64,000 nucleotides of DNA from Tautonia marina (GTDB lineage Bacteria > Planctomycetota > Planctomycetia > Isosphaerales > Isosphaeraceae): the NCBI RefSeq assembly GCF_009177065.1, contig NZ_WEZF01000013.1, forward strand, positions 140,526 through 204,525, read 5' to 3'. Shown here piece by piece: positions 24,951 to 33,187 of this stretch. The notes under the pieces are model-generated. The model had not been told where the DNA came from, did no database searches, and was given only the letters and a program-made list of their open reading frames with translations. The translations under genes were made by a program, and so were the position numbers. The first letter of the stretch is position 1. Each line of letters starts with the position of its first letter.

Positions 24951-26039
24951 TCATTGCTCCTGACCGAGAACCCAGGATTCATCAAAGATGGCGTGATTGA
25001 CGACGGAGCGGCGGTCGGAGGTGAAGACGACGTGGATGCGACCGTCGCGGGCCTGGAAGGCGATCGGGTAGCCGTAGTCGCGGTCGCCATCGGCCAGGAT
25101 GCGGCGGTGGGGGTATGAGGCGTCGTGGTCGGTCGAGAGGGCGACGGCCAGTGGGGTGCGGCGGGTCATGCTGTCATTGTAGACGAGCAAGAGGTTGCCG
25201 CTCTGAAGCTTCAACAGGTCGACGGCGGCGTTGGGGTTCGGGAAGGCGGAGTTCAGCCCTTCGGTCCAGGTCTGGCCACGGTCGTCCGACTCGGCGCGGA
25301 TGATGTAGCCGTCGGTGGTGGGTCCGTAGTCGCCGCCGCGTCGGCAGTAGGCGACGATCCGGCCGTCGGGCAGTTGCACGGGGGCGGGTTGCAGGTTCCC
25401 GCGGGCCGACCGGATGCGGCCCAGCTCCTGCCAGCCGGCGAAGGGGTCGGCCGGGTCGAAGCGGTAGAAGACCGAGCAGGTGTCGGGGCCGACCGATTCG
25501 GTGTCCTCGCCCGTCTCGAAGTAGGCGGGCAAGAGGTACGAGCCGTCGTCGAGAACGATCGGCCGGTTGCGGACCATCATGCCGGCCTCGGTGGCGAGGA
25601 TTGAGGCGTCGGACCAGGTCTGTGCGCCGTCTCGGGACACCTTGAACTGGATGCGGGAGCTGGACCAGGTGTCGCCGAACCGGACAACGTAAAAGAGCCA
25701 GACGAGGCCGTCGGGAGCCTGCCAGATCACGCCGTTGCCGGCCGATCGGAGGGGGTCCTTGGCGATGACCTCGGGGAAGGTCCAGGCGTCGGTCCCTTTG
25801 GCCAGGCGAGATCCGTAGACGGCCGTATCCGTCGCGTACTCGCCCGCGCCGCCGTAGTAGACGAGGTACAGGTCGCCATTGGCCAGCTCGTCCATGCAGG
25901 CGGGATGCTTGTAAGGGCCGGTCTCGATTTCCGGTCCGAAGATGCGGCGGATCGTGAGCGATCCATCGGCCGGGGCTTCGGTCTGGGGAGGGGCAGCGGC
26001 GAGCACGGCGAGGCCGGCGGCGAGCGTGAGGATCAACAT
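24951..26039 (-). CDS. Exported sialidase-like BNR protein
   Basis: A 362-residue protein of the exo-sialidase-like superfamily. The signal peptide is MLILTLAAGLAVLAAAPP. A six-bladed propeller is indicated by Asp boxes SRDGAQTW and SDDRGQTW, by YKHPACMDELANGDLYLVYY, which occupies the place of the FRIP motif, and by a repeated read-out of the type QLPDGRIVAYCRRGG. Family members act on sialic acid or other glycans outside the cytoplasm; the Arg triad cannot be verified by eye. I prefer the ATG at 26039 because it opens directly into the signal peptide and has AGGA upstream; a longer frame would add 52 residues without features. Confidence 0.85.
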   Translation of the reverse strand: MLILTLAAGLAVLAAAPPQTEAPADGSLTIRRIFGPEIETGPYKHPACMDELANGDLYLVYYGGAGEYATDTAVYGSRLAKGTDAWTFPEVIAKDPLRSAGNGVIWQAPDGLVWLFYVVRFGDTWSSSRIQFKVSRDGAQTWSDASILATEAGMMVRNRPIVLDDGSYLLPAYFETGEDTESVGPDTCSVFYRFDPADPFAGWQELGRIRSARGNLQPAPVQLPDGRIVAYCRRGGDYGPTTDGYIIRAESDDRGQTWTEGLNSAFPNPNAAVDLLKLQSGNLLLVYNDSMTRRTPLAVALSTDHDASYPHRRILADGDRDYGYPIAFQARDGRIHVVFTSDRRSVVNHAIFDESWVLGQEQ

Positions 26040-27212
26040 GGGTGCGCAGTCCTGGAGTCGAGAGAACGGTCCTGGAATGGGGTCGGATCGAGAGCGGAGC
26101 AAAGCGAGGCGAAGCGAGGCGGATGGGATCACGGGGTCGTGGGCGACCCGGCCCGGAGTGGGAATTACCCTATCGCTCGGCGCGGCGTTCGACAACGACC
26201 TCGTCGAGCCTCACCGGGACGGCCCGAGCGTCGTCGAGCCCGGCGGCTCGGGTCGGTGCGCGCGCCGGTGCGCTCCTGGGTGCGCCTCGGACAGGGGAGG
26301 GAGGATCGACGTAACCTCTTTTTGGATTTAACAGTTGAAGCCATGAGCCGGATTTCGTTTCGGCAACGGACCTCGTCGGTTTCTTGGGCCGGCGCCCCGG
26401 ACTCGGACGGCAAGGGCGAGGAGGGTGCGCCCTCGGGTGCGCCGGGCGGTGCGCCTTCGGGTGCGCCACCGTGCCGGCCTCGGAACACCCCAAAGAGAAT
26501 ACCGCAACCCAATACACAACAATTAGTTGCAGCAAATGACACCGAGAGCGAGGGGGGGCTGTCTGGGTTCGTTTCGAGAAGGAGGACGCAGGAGAGGCGG
26601 AGGCGAATCGAGCCGGGGAAGGAACTGGAAGGAATCGTTTCTCGAAGGGGGACGGCCGAGGTCCCATCGGGCCGCGCGGTGCGGTCGGGTGCGCGGGGCG
26701 GTGCGCCTCGGGTGCGCCAGTCGGTGCGCTGAAGGGGAAGAACGGAACGTCTTTCATGACAGGAGCATCGGGAAATTCAGGACGTTTGTTTCGAGACTTT
26801 CTTCGGTGTGGAGAGCGGTCAGGGTGGGAAAGGCGAGGACCAATAACAACCAACCAAGCACTGAATCAATTTGGGGGAATGACGGGGTTCAGCCATCTCA
26901 GACGACGAGCCGAGGATCGGGGAAGGACGCCATAACAAGAGAATCGTGAGAAGGGGGAGGGGCAGTCACAAAAACCGATTGAGGAAGGCGGATTCTCGAC
27001 GGGGAGGGTCAGGAAAGCGGGGAGTGAGGAGAAGGGGAAGGGCGGCGGTCTCGCGGTCGGTCGGTGGCCACTGCGTCGCAGGCGCACGGCGCCTCCGGCG
27101 GCTCGAAACCGAGAAGCAATCGAGTTGCCGAGGCATCGGGAGGAGGTCACGGGTCGGGGAAACGCCTTGAGGGAGGCAGGCGTTTCCCCGAAAGACGGGA
27201 ACGGGAGCGGCG
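26040..27212. other. Gene-poor 1.17-kb region
   Basis: No frame has convincing coding character on either strand: the open frames are rich in Arg, Gly and Pro and change frame between repeat clusters. The stretch contains three clusters of GGTGCGC repeats (26255-26285, 26424-26466 and 26678-26729). Its right part is purine-rich (AGAAGGGGAAGG-type). It may hold the promoter of the sialidase gene at the left end. It could be decayed coding sequence or a structured non-coding region. Confidence 0.5.
26255..26729. repeat. Three clusters of GGTGCGC repeats with about 12-nt spacing
   Basis: GGTGCGC starts at 26255, 26267 and 26279 (exactly 12 bp apart), then at 26424, 26436, 26448 and 26460 (again 12 bp apart). 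A third cluster starts at 26678 (variant GGTGCGG), 26688, 26700, 26711 and 26723. Twelve copies occur within 475 bp. The spacer triplets vary, so this is motif periodicity rather than exact tandem duplication. Confidence 0.85.
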
Positions 27213-28469
27213 TCAGGGGGCAGGGGCGGGAGCGGGGGCGATGGGGCGGCCGTCGAGCAGGGTGTCGAGCTGGGTGGTGAGCGTGTCGAGCACGGCGTCG
27301 CCGGTGCCGAGGTGGACGGCCTGAACGGTGCCGTCCCTGGCGATGAGGACGAGGGTCGGGATCGAGGTCACGCCGTAGGCGTCGGTGGCTCGGCCGTCGG
27401 GGTCGAGGGGAACGGCCAGATCGAGTTCCAGGGCGTCGAGGGTGCGGCGGATCTCGTCGGGCTCCTCGCCGACATTGATGGCGTCGCAGACAACCCCGCG
27501 CTCACGGTACGGTTTCAAAGCGGTCGAAAGGCGAGGGAGCAGGTCGAGGCAAGGATTGGCCCAGCTCGCCCAGAAGCAGAGGACGACGACATCGCGATTG
27601 GCGTGGAAGGCCAGGTTCGTCTTGCTCCCGTCGAGGCGGTTGAGGTCGAGCTCGGGGGCAGGGCCACCGATCAGGGTGCCGGTTGCGCCGTTGGCGAGGG
27701 CGGAGTAGATGTCCTCGACCTCCTTTGCATCGTCGGGCAATTCCAGGGCGAATGCCTCGTCGGGGATCGGCCCGCCGAGGGTCCAGTCGAAGGTGGCGGT
27801 GGTGATGAGCCGGTCGGCGCGGTCTTCTCCCGAGGGGACGGTGAGGATGCGGACGAGCTTCCGGGGCAAAGGCTCGGCGTCGGGTCCGATCCAGAGTTCC
27901 TCCTCGTCCCCTCGCCAACTCAAGGAGTAGCGATCGAGCGTCTGGCCCTCGACCTCCTCGGTCCCGAGGAAGGCGCCGTCGGTCGCGTGAGACTGGACGA
28001 GATCGACGAGGTCGGGACGCATGAGGGTGTCAATGAGCGATCCGCTGATGCTGATGGCGACGATCGGGTTCCGTTCCAGGGCCGCGGCGGGGTCGTTGAG
28101 CTGTTCGGCCTGCGAGTAGAGGGCCCTGGCGGTGTAGAAGGTGGTGGCGGTCTGGCCGTCGCCGACGACGATCAAGCTCGGCTCGGGACGGTCGCCGGGG
28201 CGGACCTCAATCCGGAAGTGGCCGGGGCGCTGCACCTGGAGCCGGTAGAGGTTGGTGCCGGCCTGGTCGTCGTCGCGAGGCCCTTCGACCTTCCAGTCGA
28301 GCCGCACGGTCAGGTCGAACGCCTCCAGCCCGGCGAGGTATTCGACGAGCCGTTCGTAGGCCGCGATCAGTTTCGGGTCGTTGGCGCCGGGAGCCGGCGG
28401 AGCGTCTTCCTGAACAGGGGTCGTGGGAACCGCCAGCGCCAGGAGGAGCGTCGGGACGATCGAAAGCAT
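27213..28469 (-). CDS. DUF2092-TlpA-like redoxin fusion, one catalytic Cys missing
   Basis: A 418-residue exported protein. The signal peptide MLSIVPTLLLALAVP is followed by a DUF2092-like lipoprotein-carrier-fold domain (about residues 35-255) and a TlpA/AhpC-type redoxin domain (about 265-405). The active-site strand reads CFWASWANPC (residues 298-307): Ala304 replaces the first Cys of the usual WCxxC and only Cys307 remains. Normal disulfide reductase chemistry is therefore unlikely; a peroxiredoxin-like or binding role is possible. The cis-Pro loop TSIPTLVLI is intact. It ends with an APAPAPAP tail. The ATG at 28469 is favoured over a TTG 39 nt upstream. It may be the last gene of a run starting at 30410. 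Confidence 0.82.
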   Translation of the reverse strand: MLSIVPTLLLALAVPTTPVQEDAPPAPGANDPKLIAAYERLVEYLAGLEAFDLTVRLDWKVEGPRDDDQAGTNLYRLQVQRPGHFRIEVRPGDRPEPSLIVVGDGQTATTFYTARALYSQAEQLNDPAAALERNPIVAISISGSLIDTLMRPDLVDLVQSHATDGAFLGTEEVEGQTLDRYSLSWRGDEEELWIGPDAEPLPRKLVRILTVPSGEDRADRLITTATFDWTLGGPIPDEAFALELPDDAKEVEDIYSALANGATGTLIGGPAPELDLNRLDGSKTNLAFHANRDVVVLCFWASWANPCLDLLPRLSTALKPYRERGVVCDAINVGEEPDEIRRTLDALELDLAVPLDPDGRATDAYGVTSIPTLVLIARDGTVQAVHLGTGDAVLDTLTTQLDTLLDGRPIAPAPAPAP

Positions 28470-28513
28470 GGAAAGGTGATCCTCTGAACGCGTTTCGGGT
28501 CGTGTCAACTTCG

Positions 28514-29842
28514 TCAGTACGGAGACGGATACGGAGCCGAACCGGACACCACGTTGCGGGCCTCGTTGATGAGGTCTCGGATGCGAAGGAGCCGCGCGTT
28601 GTTGGGGCCGATCTGCCCCCGGCCGACGCGGAGGGTTCGATCGACCAGGCGCTGCACAATCGCCTCGGCCTCGGCCTGCTGGCGTCCGACCGAGGGGTTC
28701 CAGCCGCCGGCCGAAAGCCCCTGGCGGAGCCCGATCAGGGCGTTGCGCAGCTCTTGCGCGTCGCGGTGGAAGCGAGGACCTTCGGGGATGACCGAAAGGT
28801 TGGGACGAATGCCGAGAAGATAGACATCCACTTCTCGGATCGCCTCGTCGATCAAGGGGACCGCCTGGGCGGTGGGGGGAAGCACTCCCCCGCCGCCGCC
28901 GAGGCCGGGAAACCCGGGCCAGGGAAGCTGATCGTAGCCGGGGGGATCGATGAGGACCGGCTGATTCGGGTCGATGATGAAATCACCGCCCAGGCCGAGC
29001 AACCGGCTGAGCTCGTCGATCCCGCGCTCGACGTCGTTCCAGGATCGGGCGATCCCGCGAGGGGGTCGGGCCCCTTGAAGCACGGCTCCGGTGCGGCGGG
29101 CCTGGTTGCGAATCGGCTGAAGGATGGGGCCGAGCTGCGAAACCAGGAGCTGCCGACGCGCCAGATCGTTCACGCGAGCGAGGCCGGAAGCCATGCCATC
29201 GAGATCTCGAAGAACTCCATCGTAGGGGGGGAACTGGCCGACCTCTCGGTCGATCCGGTTTTGAAGGACCTGGATGCTGGCCAGAGTTTGCTCAGAGACC
29301 TCGGCCACGCGGCGCCAGTCGTATCCGGGAGCCGAGGGGGGAACCGTCGGTGGGCGGCCGGGGGGAGGAGGAATCGGCGGGCGGCCGGGGGGTCGGCCGA
29401 TCGGAGGGCGGCCCGAGCCCTGCGACTCCTGGCGCAGCTGAGAGACGATCCGATCCATCCGGCGGGCCGAGTCGAGGGCCCTCGGCGCGGTGCCGGGAGG
29501 ACGATTCAGCTCGCGCTGGACCTCGGCCAGCGAGCGTTCGACAGCGTCGAGGGCCCGGAGCCGACGGTCCTCATCGGCGTGGCGCTGGCGGACCTCCTGC
29601 TGGTAGCTTTGGGCGGCCCCGAACAGGGCATTGCCGCGGATTTCGAGGTTGCGTCCCTGGCGGGTGCCCGCCAGCTCGTCGCGGACCTCCCAGAGAAACC
29701 GCTCGGACTCGGCCACGAGCTGATCGGCCAGCACGCTGGTCGCGCTGCCCCGGCCGAAGGGTGCCTGAGCCTTCGCCCCGACCTCCAGCCCCCTCCCCAA
29801 CGTCAGCACCGCAACCGCCACCACGACGCAGGATCGGCACAT
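28514..29842 (-). CDS. Exported protein of unknown function, Pro-rich linker
   Basis: A 442-residue protein I do not recognise. The signal peptide MCRSCVVVAVAVLTLG is followed by a helical, Gln/Arg/Glu-rich region (about 30-130), a proline linker made of GRPP units (about 145-165), a second helical region (about 175-290), a Gly/Pro loop (PGFPGLGGGGG), and a third helical region to the end. The alternation suggests helical bundles joined by flexible linkers, probably outside the cytoplasm. AGGGGA lies 6 nt before the ATG at 29842. It is followed after 44 bp by the redoxin fusion gene in the same direction, so the two are probably co-transcribed. Confidence 0.65.
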   Translation of the reverse strand: MCRSCVVVAVAVLTLGRGLEVGAKAQAPFGRGSATSVLADQLVAESERFLWEVRDELAGTRQGRNLEIRGNALFGAAQSYQQEVRQRHADEDRRLRALDAVERSLAEVQRELNRPPGTAPRALDSARRMDRIVSQLRQESQGSGRPPIGRPPGRPPIPPPPGRPPTVPPSAPGYDWRRVAEVSEQTLASIQVLQNRIDREVGQFPPYDGVLRDLDGMASGLARVNDLARRQLLVSQLGPILQPIRNQARRTGAVLQGARPPRGIARSWNDVERGIDELSRLLGLGGDFIIDPNQPVLIDPPGYDQLPWPGFPGLGGGGGVLPPTAQAVPLIDEAIREVDVYLLGIRPNLSVIPEGPRFHRDAQELRNALIGLRQGLSAGGWNPSVGRQQAEAEAIVQRLVDRTLRVGRGQIGPNNARLLRIRDLINEARNVVSGSAPYPSPY

Positions 29843-29936
29843 CGGAATCCCCTGTTGATGGAAGATGCCTCCGAGATCGCCTTCCGTGGACGCGGCCATC
29901 CTCGACCAACTCGGGGATCAGGGCCGGATCAGAGTG

Positions 29937-30410
29937 TTACGAAAACCAAGGGAGCAAATAGCGGACCAGCAACGCGGGCGGTTGCTTCGGCAAGATGAGC
30001 AAGAGGCCGAGCGCGATGCAGGTCATTTGAGTCAGCACGGCGAGCCAGACGATCCCGAGACTGACGGTTCGGGCCTCTCCCGATCGTCGCTGCCGACGGC
30101 GACGGCGAGGACCGCCAGGCCGGAGCAAGCTCCGGGCCCGGTGAATATAGGCGTTCCCGAGCGCGAAGTGAACCAGGGCGCAGCAGAGCACACTGAACAG
30201 CAGGAAGACGCTTCCGGCATGCTGCGCGACCCCTTCGCCGCCGCGGAGGTCCTGAAAGGCGAGGGCGGCAAAGGCCACGAGCGTGGCATTGTCGGACCCT
30301 CTCAGGATCTCCTCGTTGCCGAAGAGAAGCAATTCCTGAGTGACCCCGTCCTCGGGAGTCGCCGACGATGGCGGAGTCGTCTGATCCTCGGGAGGCGGGG
30401 AACTGGTCAT
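29937..30410 (-). CDS. Small membrane protein of unknown function
   Basis: A 157-residue protein with a Pro/Thr-rich N-terminus, a hydrophobic segment near residues 68-95 (VFLLFSVLCCALVHFALG), a strongly basic loop (GGPRRRRRQRRSG), and a second segment near 120-142 (GIVWLAVLTQMTCIALGLLL). With two membrane helices and the basic loop inside, both termini would face out. No family recognised. The ATG at 30410 has AGGGA just upstream; an ATG at 30434 would add eight residues. It lies 94 bp upstream of the Pro-rich exported protein gene on the same strand. Confidence 0.6.
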   Translation of the reverse strand: MTSSPPPEDQTTPPSSATPEDGVTQELLLFGNEEILRGSDNATLVAFAALAFQDLRGGEGVAQHAGSVFLLFSVLCCALVHFALGNAYIHRARSLLRPGGPRRRRRQRRSGEARTVSLGIVWLAVLTQMTCIALGLLLILPKQPPALLVRYLLPWFS

Positions 30411-30568
30411 GATTCCCTGGGTTCCACGAATCAAATAAAAGGCCGCTCAAGGAAAGCGACTCGGGGCCGCCGCGGCCGGAGAAGGGCCGGGGGAAGTGTG
30501 GCCGCACGGGACCATCAATTCAAGGGGTCTTGAGAGTCAACAGGTCAGAATCCTCGGGCCGACGATGC

Positions 30569-32764
30569 TCAGAACCGGGCCGATCGAACCGAGGCCGACC
30601 TGAGCGACTTGCGAATGCGAGTTCCTCCCCGGCGCACGGTCAAGGCGGCCACGATCAGCACGGTGGCCCGCATGGCCTTCGATCCCGAATCGGCGTCAGA
30701 GTCCTCGGCGGCCCCGGTCGATGAGGCCGCATCGGCCGCCGCCGCATCGGCCCCCTCGGCACTGGCAAGGACGACGCTCGACGGAGCGGTTGGCGCGTCG
30801 GAATCGGCTACGGCGTCGACGGTGGAGGGGGATCCCGGAGCCGAAACGATGTCCTCGGAACCGAGTTCCGCATCGGCCTGGGCCTCGGCCGCGGCCACCT
30901 CGGACGAATCGGGAGCCGCAGCGGCAGGCGGAGGGGCGGGCGAAGGCTCCTCGGCCGAGGCGATCGGCACGGGAGCCTCGCCCACGGCCGGGGAGAACGA
31001 TCTCGGGGCCGGGTCGGGAGCATCCTGGCCAATCAGAATCGCGATGGGAGCGGCCTCGGGCGGCGGAATCGCCGGGGCCGGGGCTCCGGGATCGCTCGGC
31101 GATCCGAGCAGGGTCTCGACCGTCGGCTCGACCGAGCGAGCCGGCAGCAGGGCCTCGGCCAGCTGCTGGGCGGCGGAGGGGGGGGCGGCCACCGGCTCGG
31201 GATCGAATCGGAAGGTGGGAAGCGAAGGAGGCTTGGGGGGCTCGACCGTCACCGGCACGGCCAGCACGGCCGCCGCGTCCCGATCATCGACCACCGAGAC
31301 CGTGACGAAGAAGGACCCTATGCGATCATAATGATACGTGGCGTCGACCGACGTGGAGCCGGGAGGCAGGACGAGCCGAGAAGGCTCGCCGATTCCCCAG
31401 TCGATTGCGACCGCGAGCGGGTCGAGGCTCCCCGGATCGGCGATCTCGGCGGTGATCGTGAGCGCGTCTCCCAGCGTGACGGTGCCGGGAACGCGGACCT
31501 GGCGAAGCTCGGGAGGGGCGTTGCGCACCCGGACCAGGGCCGAGGCGGCGGCCTGGTCCGTTCCATCGTGCAGGCGAACCGTGATGGTGTAGTCGCCATC
31601 CTGAAGGTAGCGATGAGACCGATTTGGCAACAGGCCGGGCTGATCGACCTCGAACGCTTCGATGGCCGAACCGTCTCCCCAATCGACCTCGACCGCCCAG
31701 CGATCCTCGGCGCCCGGGTCATCGAACGCTCCGACGGCGAGAATGGTTTCGCGGCCTTCGATGGTGTCCTGGGTTGCGGGGAGCGTGACCGAGGGGGCAC
31801 GGTTGCGGACAACGAGGGACCGATCGGCCTCGTCGAAGGCTCCCAGCTCATCCTCGACCCGCACCGCGAGGCGAACATCGCCCTCCTGGGGAACGGTCAG
31901 CCAGGCCTGGCCGGGCTCGTCGGACGGCTCGATCCGGCCGTCTCCCTCCAGGGAGAAGGCGAAGGAGAGCGCATCGTTCGCATCGGGATCTGAGGCGACG
32001 ACGATCACCCGAACCGGCTGACCCTCAACGATCGGTTCCTCGAACTCAATCGACGTGATGCGGGGCGCCTGATTTTGGGGTTCGGGGGGCAGGTCGACGT
32101 CGATCAGGCCGGCGTCGATCCCGACCGTGAAGTCGAAGTAATTGTCGATCGGATCGTCGTCGAGGAGTTGCACGGCGACCTGGCCGGTGTCCCGAATCGT
32201 GTCGAGGACGAGGCGAAGAACCTCGGGATCGGTCACGTGGAAAAAGCCGGTGTCGACCCGATCGTTTCGGAATCCCCCTTCAAGGTTTTTGGAAAGGATG
32301 ACCGTTCCCAAGGAGTTGGTTTCGACCGTTGTGACCTGGTCGAACCGGCCGACGGGAATACCGTTGAGCAGGAGGGTGTTGTCTTCTCGGTCGAAATCGC
32401 CGGGGCCGGTGTCGCCGTCGTCGACGGTCAGGCGAACGCTCAGCTCGGCCAGGGAACTGCCAAGGGCATCGACCACCGCCGGGGAGAAGCCGGATCGCAC
32501 GCCGATCGTGCCCGGATTGCCGCGGAACTCGGCCGGTTCTCCCCGGGAAAAGTTTCCGACGAACAGATCGCTGGCCCGGATCTGGGAGACGACGCGCCGC
32601 CCGTTCGTCCCGATCAGATCGATCACGACCCCGCCGACCGGCGAAACCCCTTCGGGCAGCAGGCCGCCTTGTGTGGGCGACGTCAGGGTGAACGTCGTCA
32701 ACAAGGCCCGCGGTTCGAGCCGTTGCAGCTCGGGCCGGAGGTGGAAGGATCGGGAGCGTTGCAT
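30569..32764 (-). CDS. LEPR-motif exported protein with PKD-like domains
   Basis: A 731-residue protein opening with the planctomycete extracellular motif LEPRALLT (residues 16-23). Cadherin/Calx-like beta sequence follows, then PKD-type domains with the WGDGSAIEAF and YLQDGDYTITVRLHDG signatures, about residues 330-530. From about 540 on it becomes a Pro/Ala/Ser/Asp-rich linker, then a short hydrophobic stretch (ATVLIVAALTV) and a basic tail (RRGGTRIRKSLR), which looks like a C-terminal anchor. Probably a surface or adhesion protein. The ATG at 32764 is chosen because the LEPR motif usually lies within the first 40 residues. It is divergent from the patatin gene. Confidence 0.8.
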   Translation of the reverse strand: MQRSRSFHLRPELQRLEPRALLTTFTLTSPTQGGLLPEGVSPVGGVVIDLIGTNGRRVVSQIRASDLFVGNFSRGEPAEFRGNPGTIGVRSGFSPAVVDALGSSLAELSVRLTVDDGDTGPGDFDREDNTLLLNGIPVGRFDQVTTVETNSLGTVILSKNLEGGFRNDRVDTGFFHVTDPEVLRLVLDTIRDTGQVAVQLLDDDPIDNYFDFTVGIDAGLIDVDLPPEPQNQAPRITSIEFEEPIVEGQPVRVIVVASDPDANDALSFAFSLEGDGRIEPSDEPGQAWLTVPQEGDVRLAVRVEDELGAFDEADRSLVVRNRAPSVTLPATQDTIEGRETILAVGAFDDPGAEDRWAVEVDWGDGSAIEAFEVDQPGLLPNRSHRYLQDGDYTITVRLHDGTDQAAASALVRVRNAPPELRQVRVPGTVTLGDALTITAEIADPGSLDPLAVAIDWGIGEPSRLVLPPGSTSVDATYHYDRIGSFFVTVSVVDDRDAAAVLAVPVTVEPPKPPSLPTFRFDPEPVAAPPSAAQQLAEALLPARSVEPTVETLLGSPSDPGAPAPAIPPPEAAPIAILIGQDAPDPAPRSFSPAVGEAPVPIASAEEPSPAPPPAAAAPDSSEVAAAEAQADAELGSEDIVSAPGSPSTVDAVADSDAPTAPSSVVLASAEGADAAAADAASSTGAAEDSDADSGSKAMRATVLIVAALTVRRGGTRIRKSLRSASVRSARF

Positions 32765-33187
32765 GGCAGAAACAAACGGCAAAATGAGCATCGCAAGGTT
32801 CGATTCATTACTCTCTAGGAATTCCATTCTACCCGCCGGGAGCCCATTCGGCGACCTTCCAGACACGACTTTCCCGACGACGCCCCGTGGCGCGATCGGG
32901 AACACGGTCGCCTGCCTGAGAACGATTTTTCAAAGCATCCTCTTTCAAGGGTGCAGTCAACGGTCTAAAATTCAGGAGTGTGATTGATTCCTCGCGACGG
33001 GGAATCCGCACCGATTGCGCCATGTCGGCCCTGCTCCGCGACGGTTCGCGGATCGGGGCCGTTTGTGTTTGTGGGTCCGAATCACGACTCGGATCGCTGC
33101 CCCGCCGGCGTGTGCGTCGCGCTGCCGAGGCCACCGGGAGACCTCCTTCGAGCGGCCTGCCAGACGAGACGACCAGGAGCGATCATC
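32765..33187. other. Divergent promoter region, PKD protein and patatin
   Basis: A 423-bp region between divergent genes, with lower GC content than its surroundings in the first 200 bp. It contains the predicted plus-strand promoter at 32943-32971. The rest is GC-rich leader without a supported ORF. Confidence 0.5.
32943..32971 (+). promoter_or_regulatory. Candidate promoter of the patatin gene
   Basis: TTTCAA at 32943 and TAAAAT at 32966 with a 17-bp spacer. The leader to the start codon at 33188 would be about 210 nt, which is long but possible. Confidence 0.35.

Noticed and set aside
26170..26853. 227-codon minus-strand Pro/Ala/His-rich frame through the GGTGCGC repeats
   Set aside because: The proline-rich pattern is only the reverse translation of the repeat. 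The three clusters lie in different reading frames, and no ribosome site or signal peptide is present.
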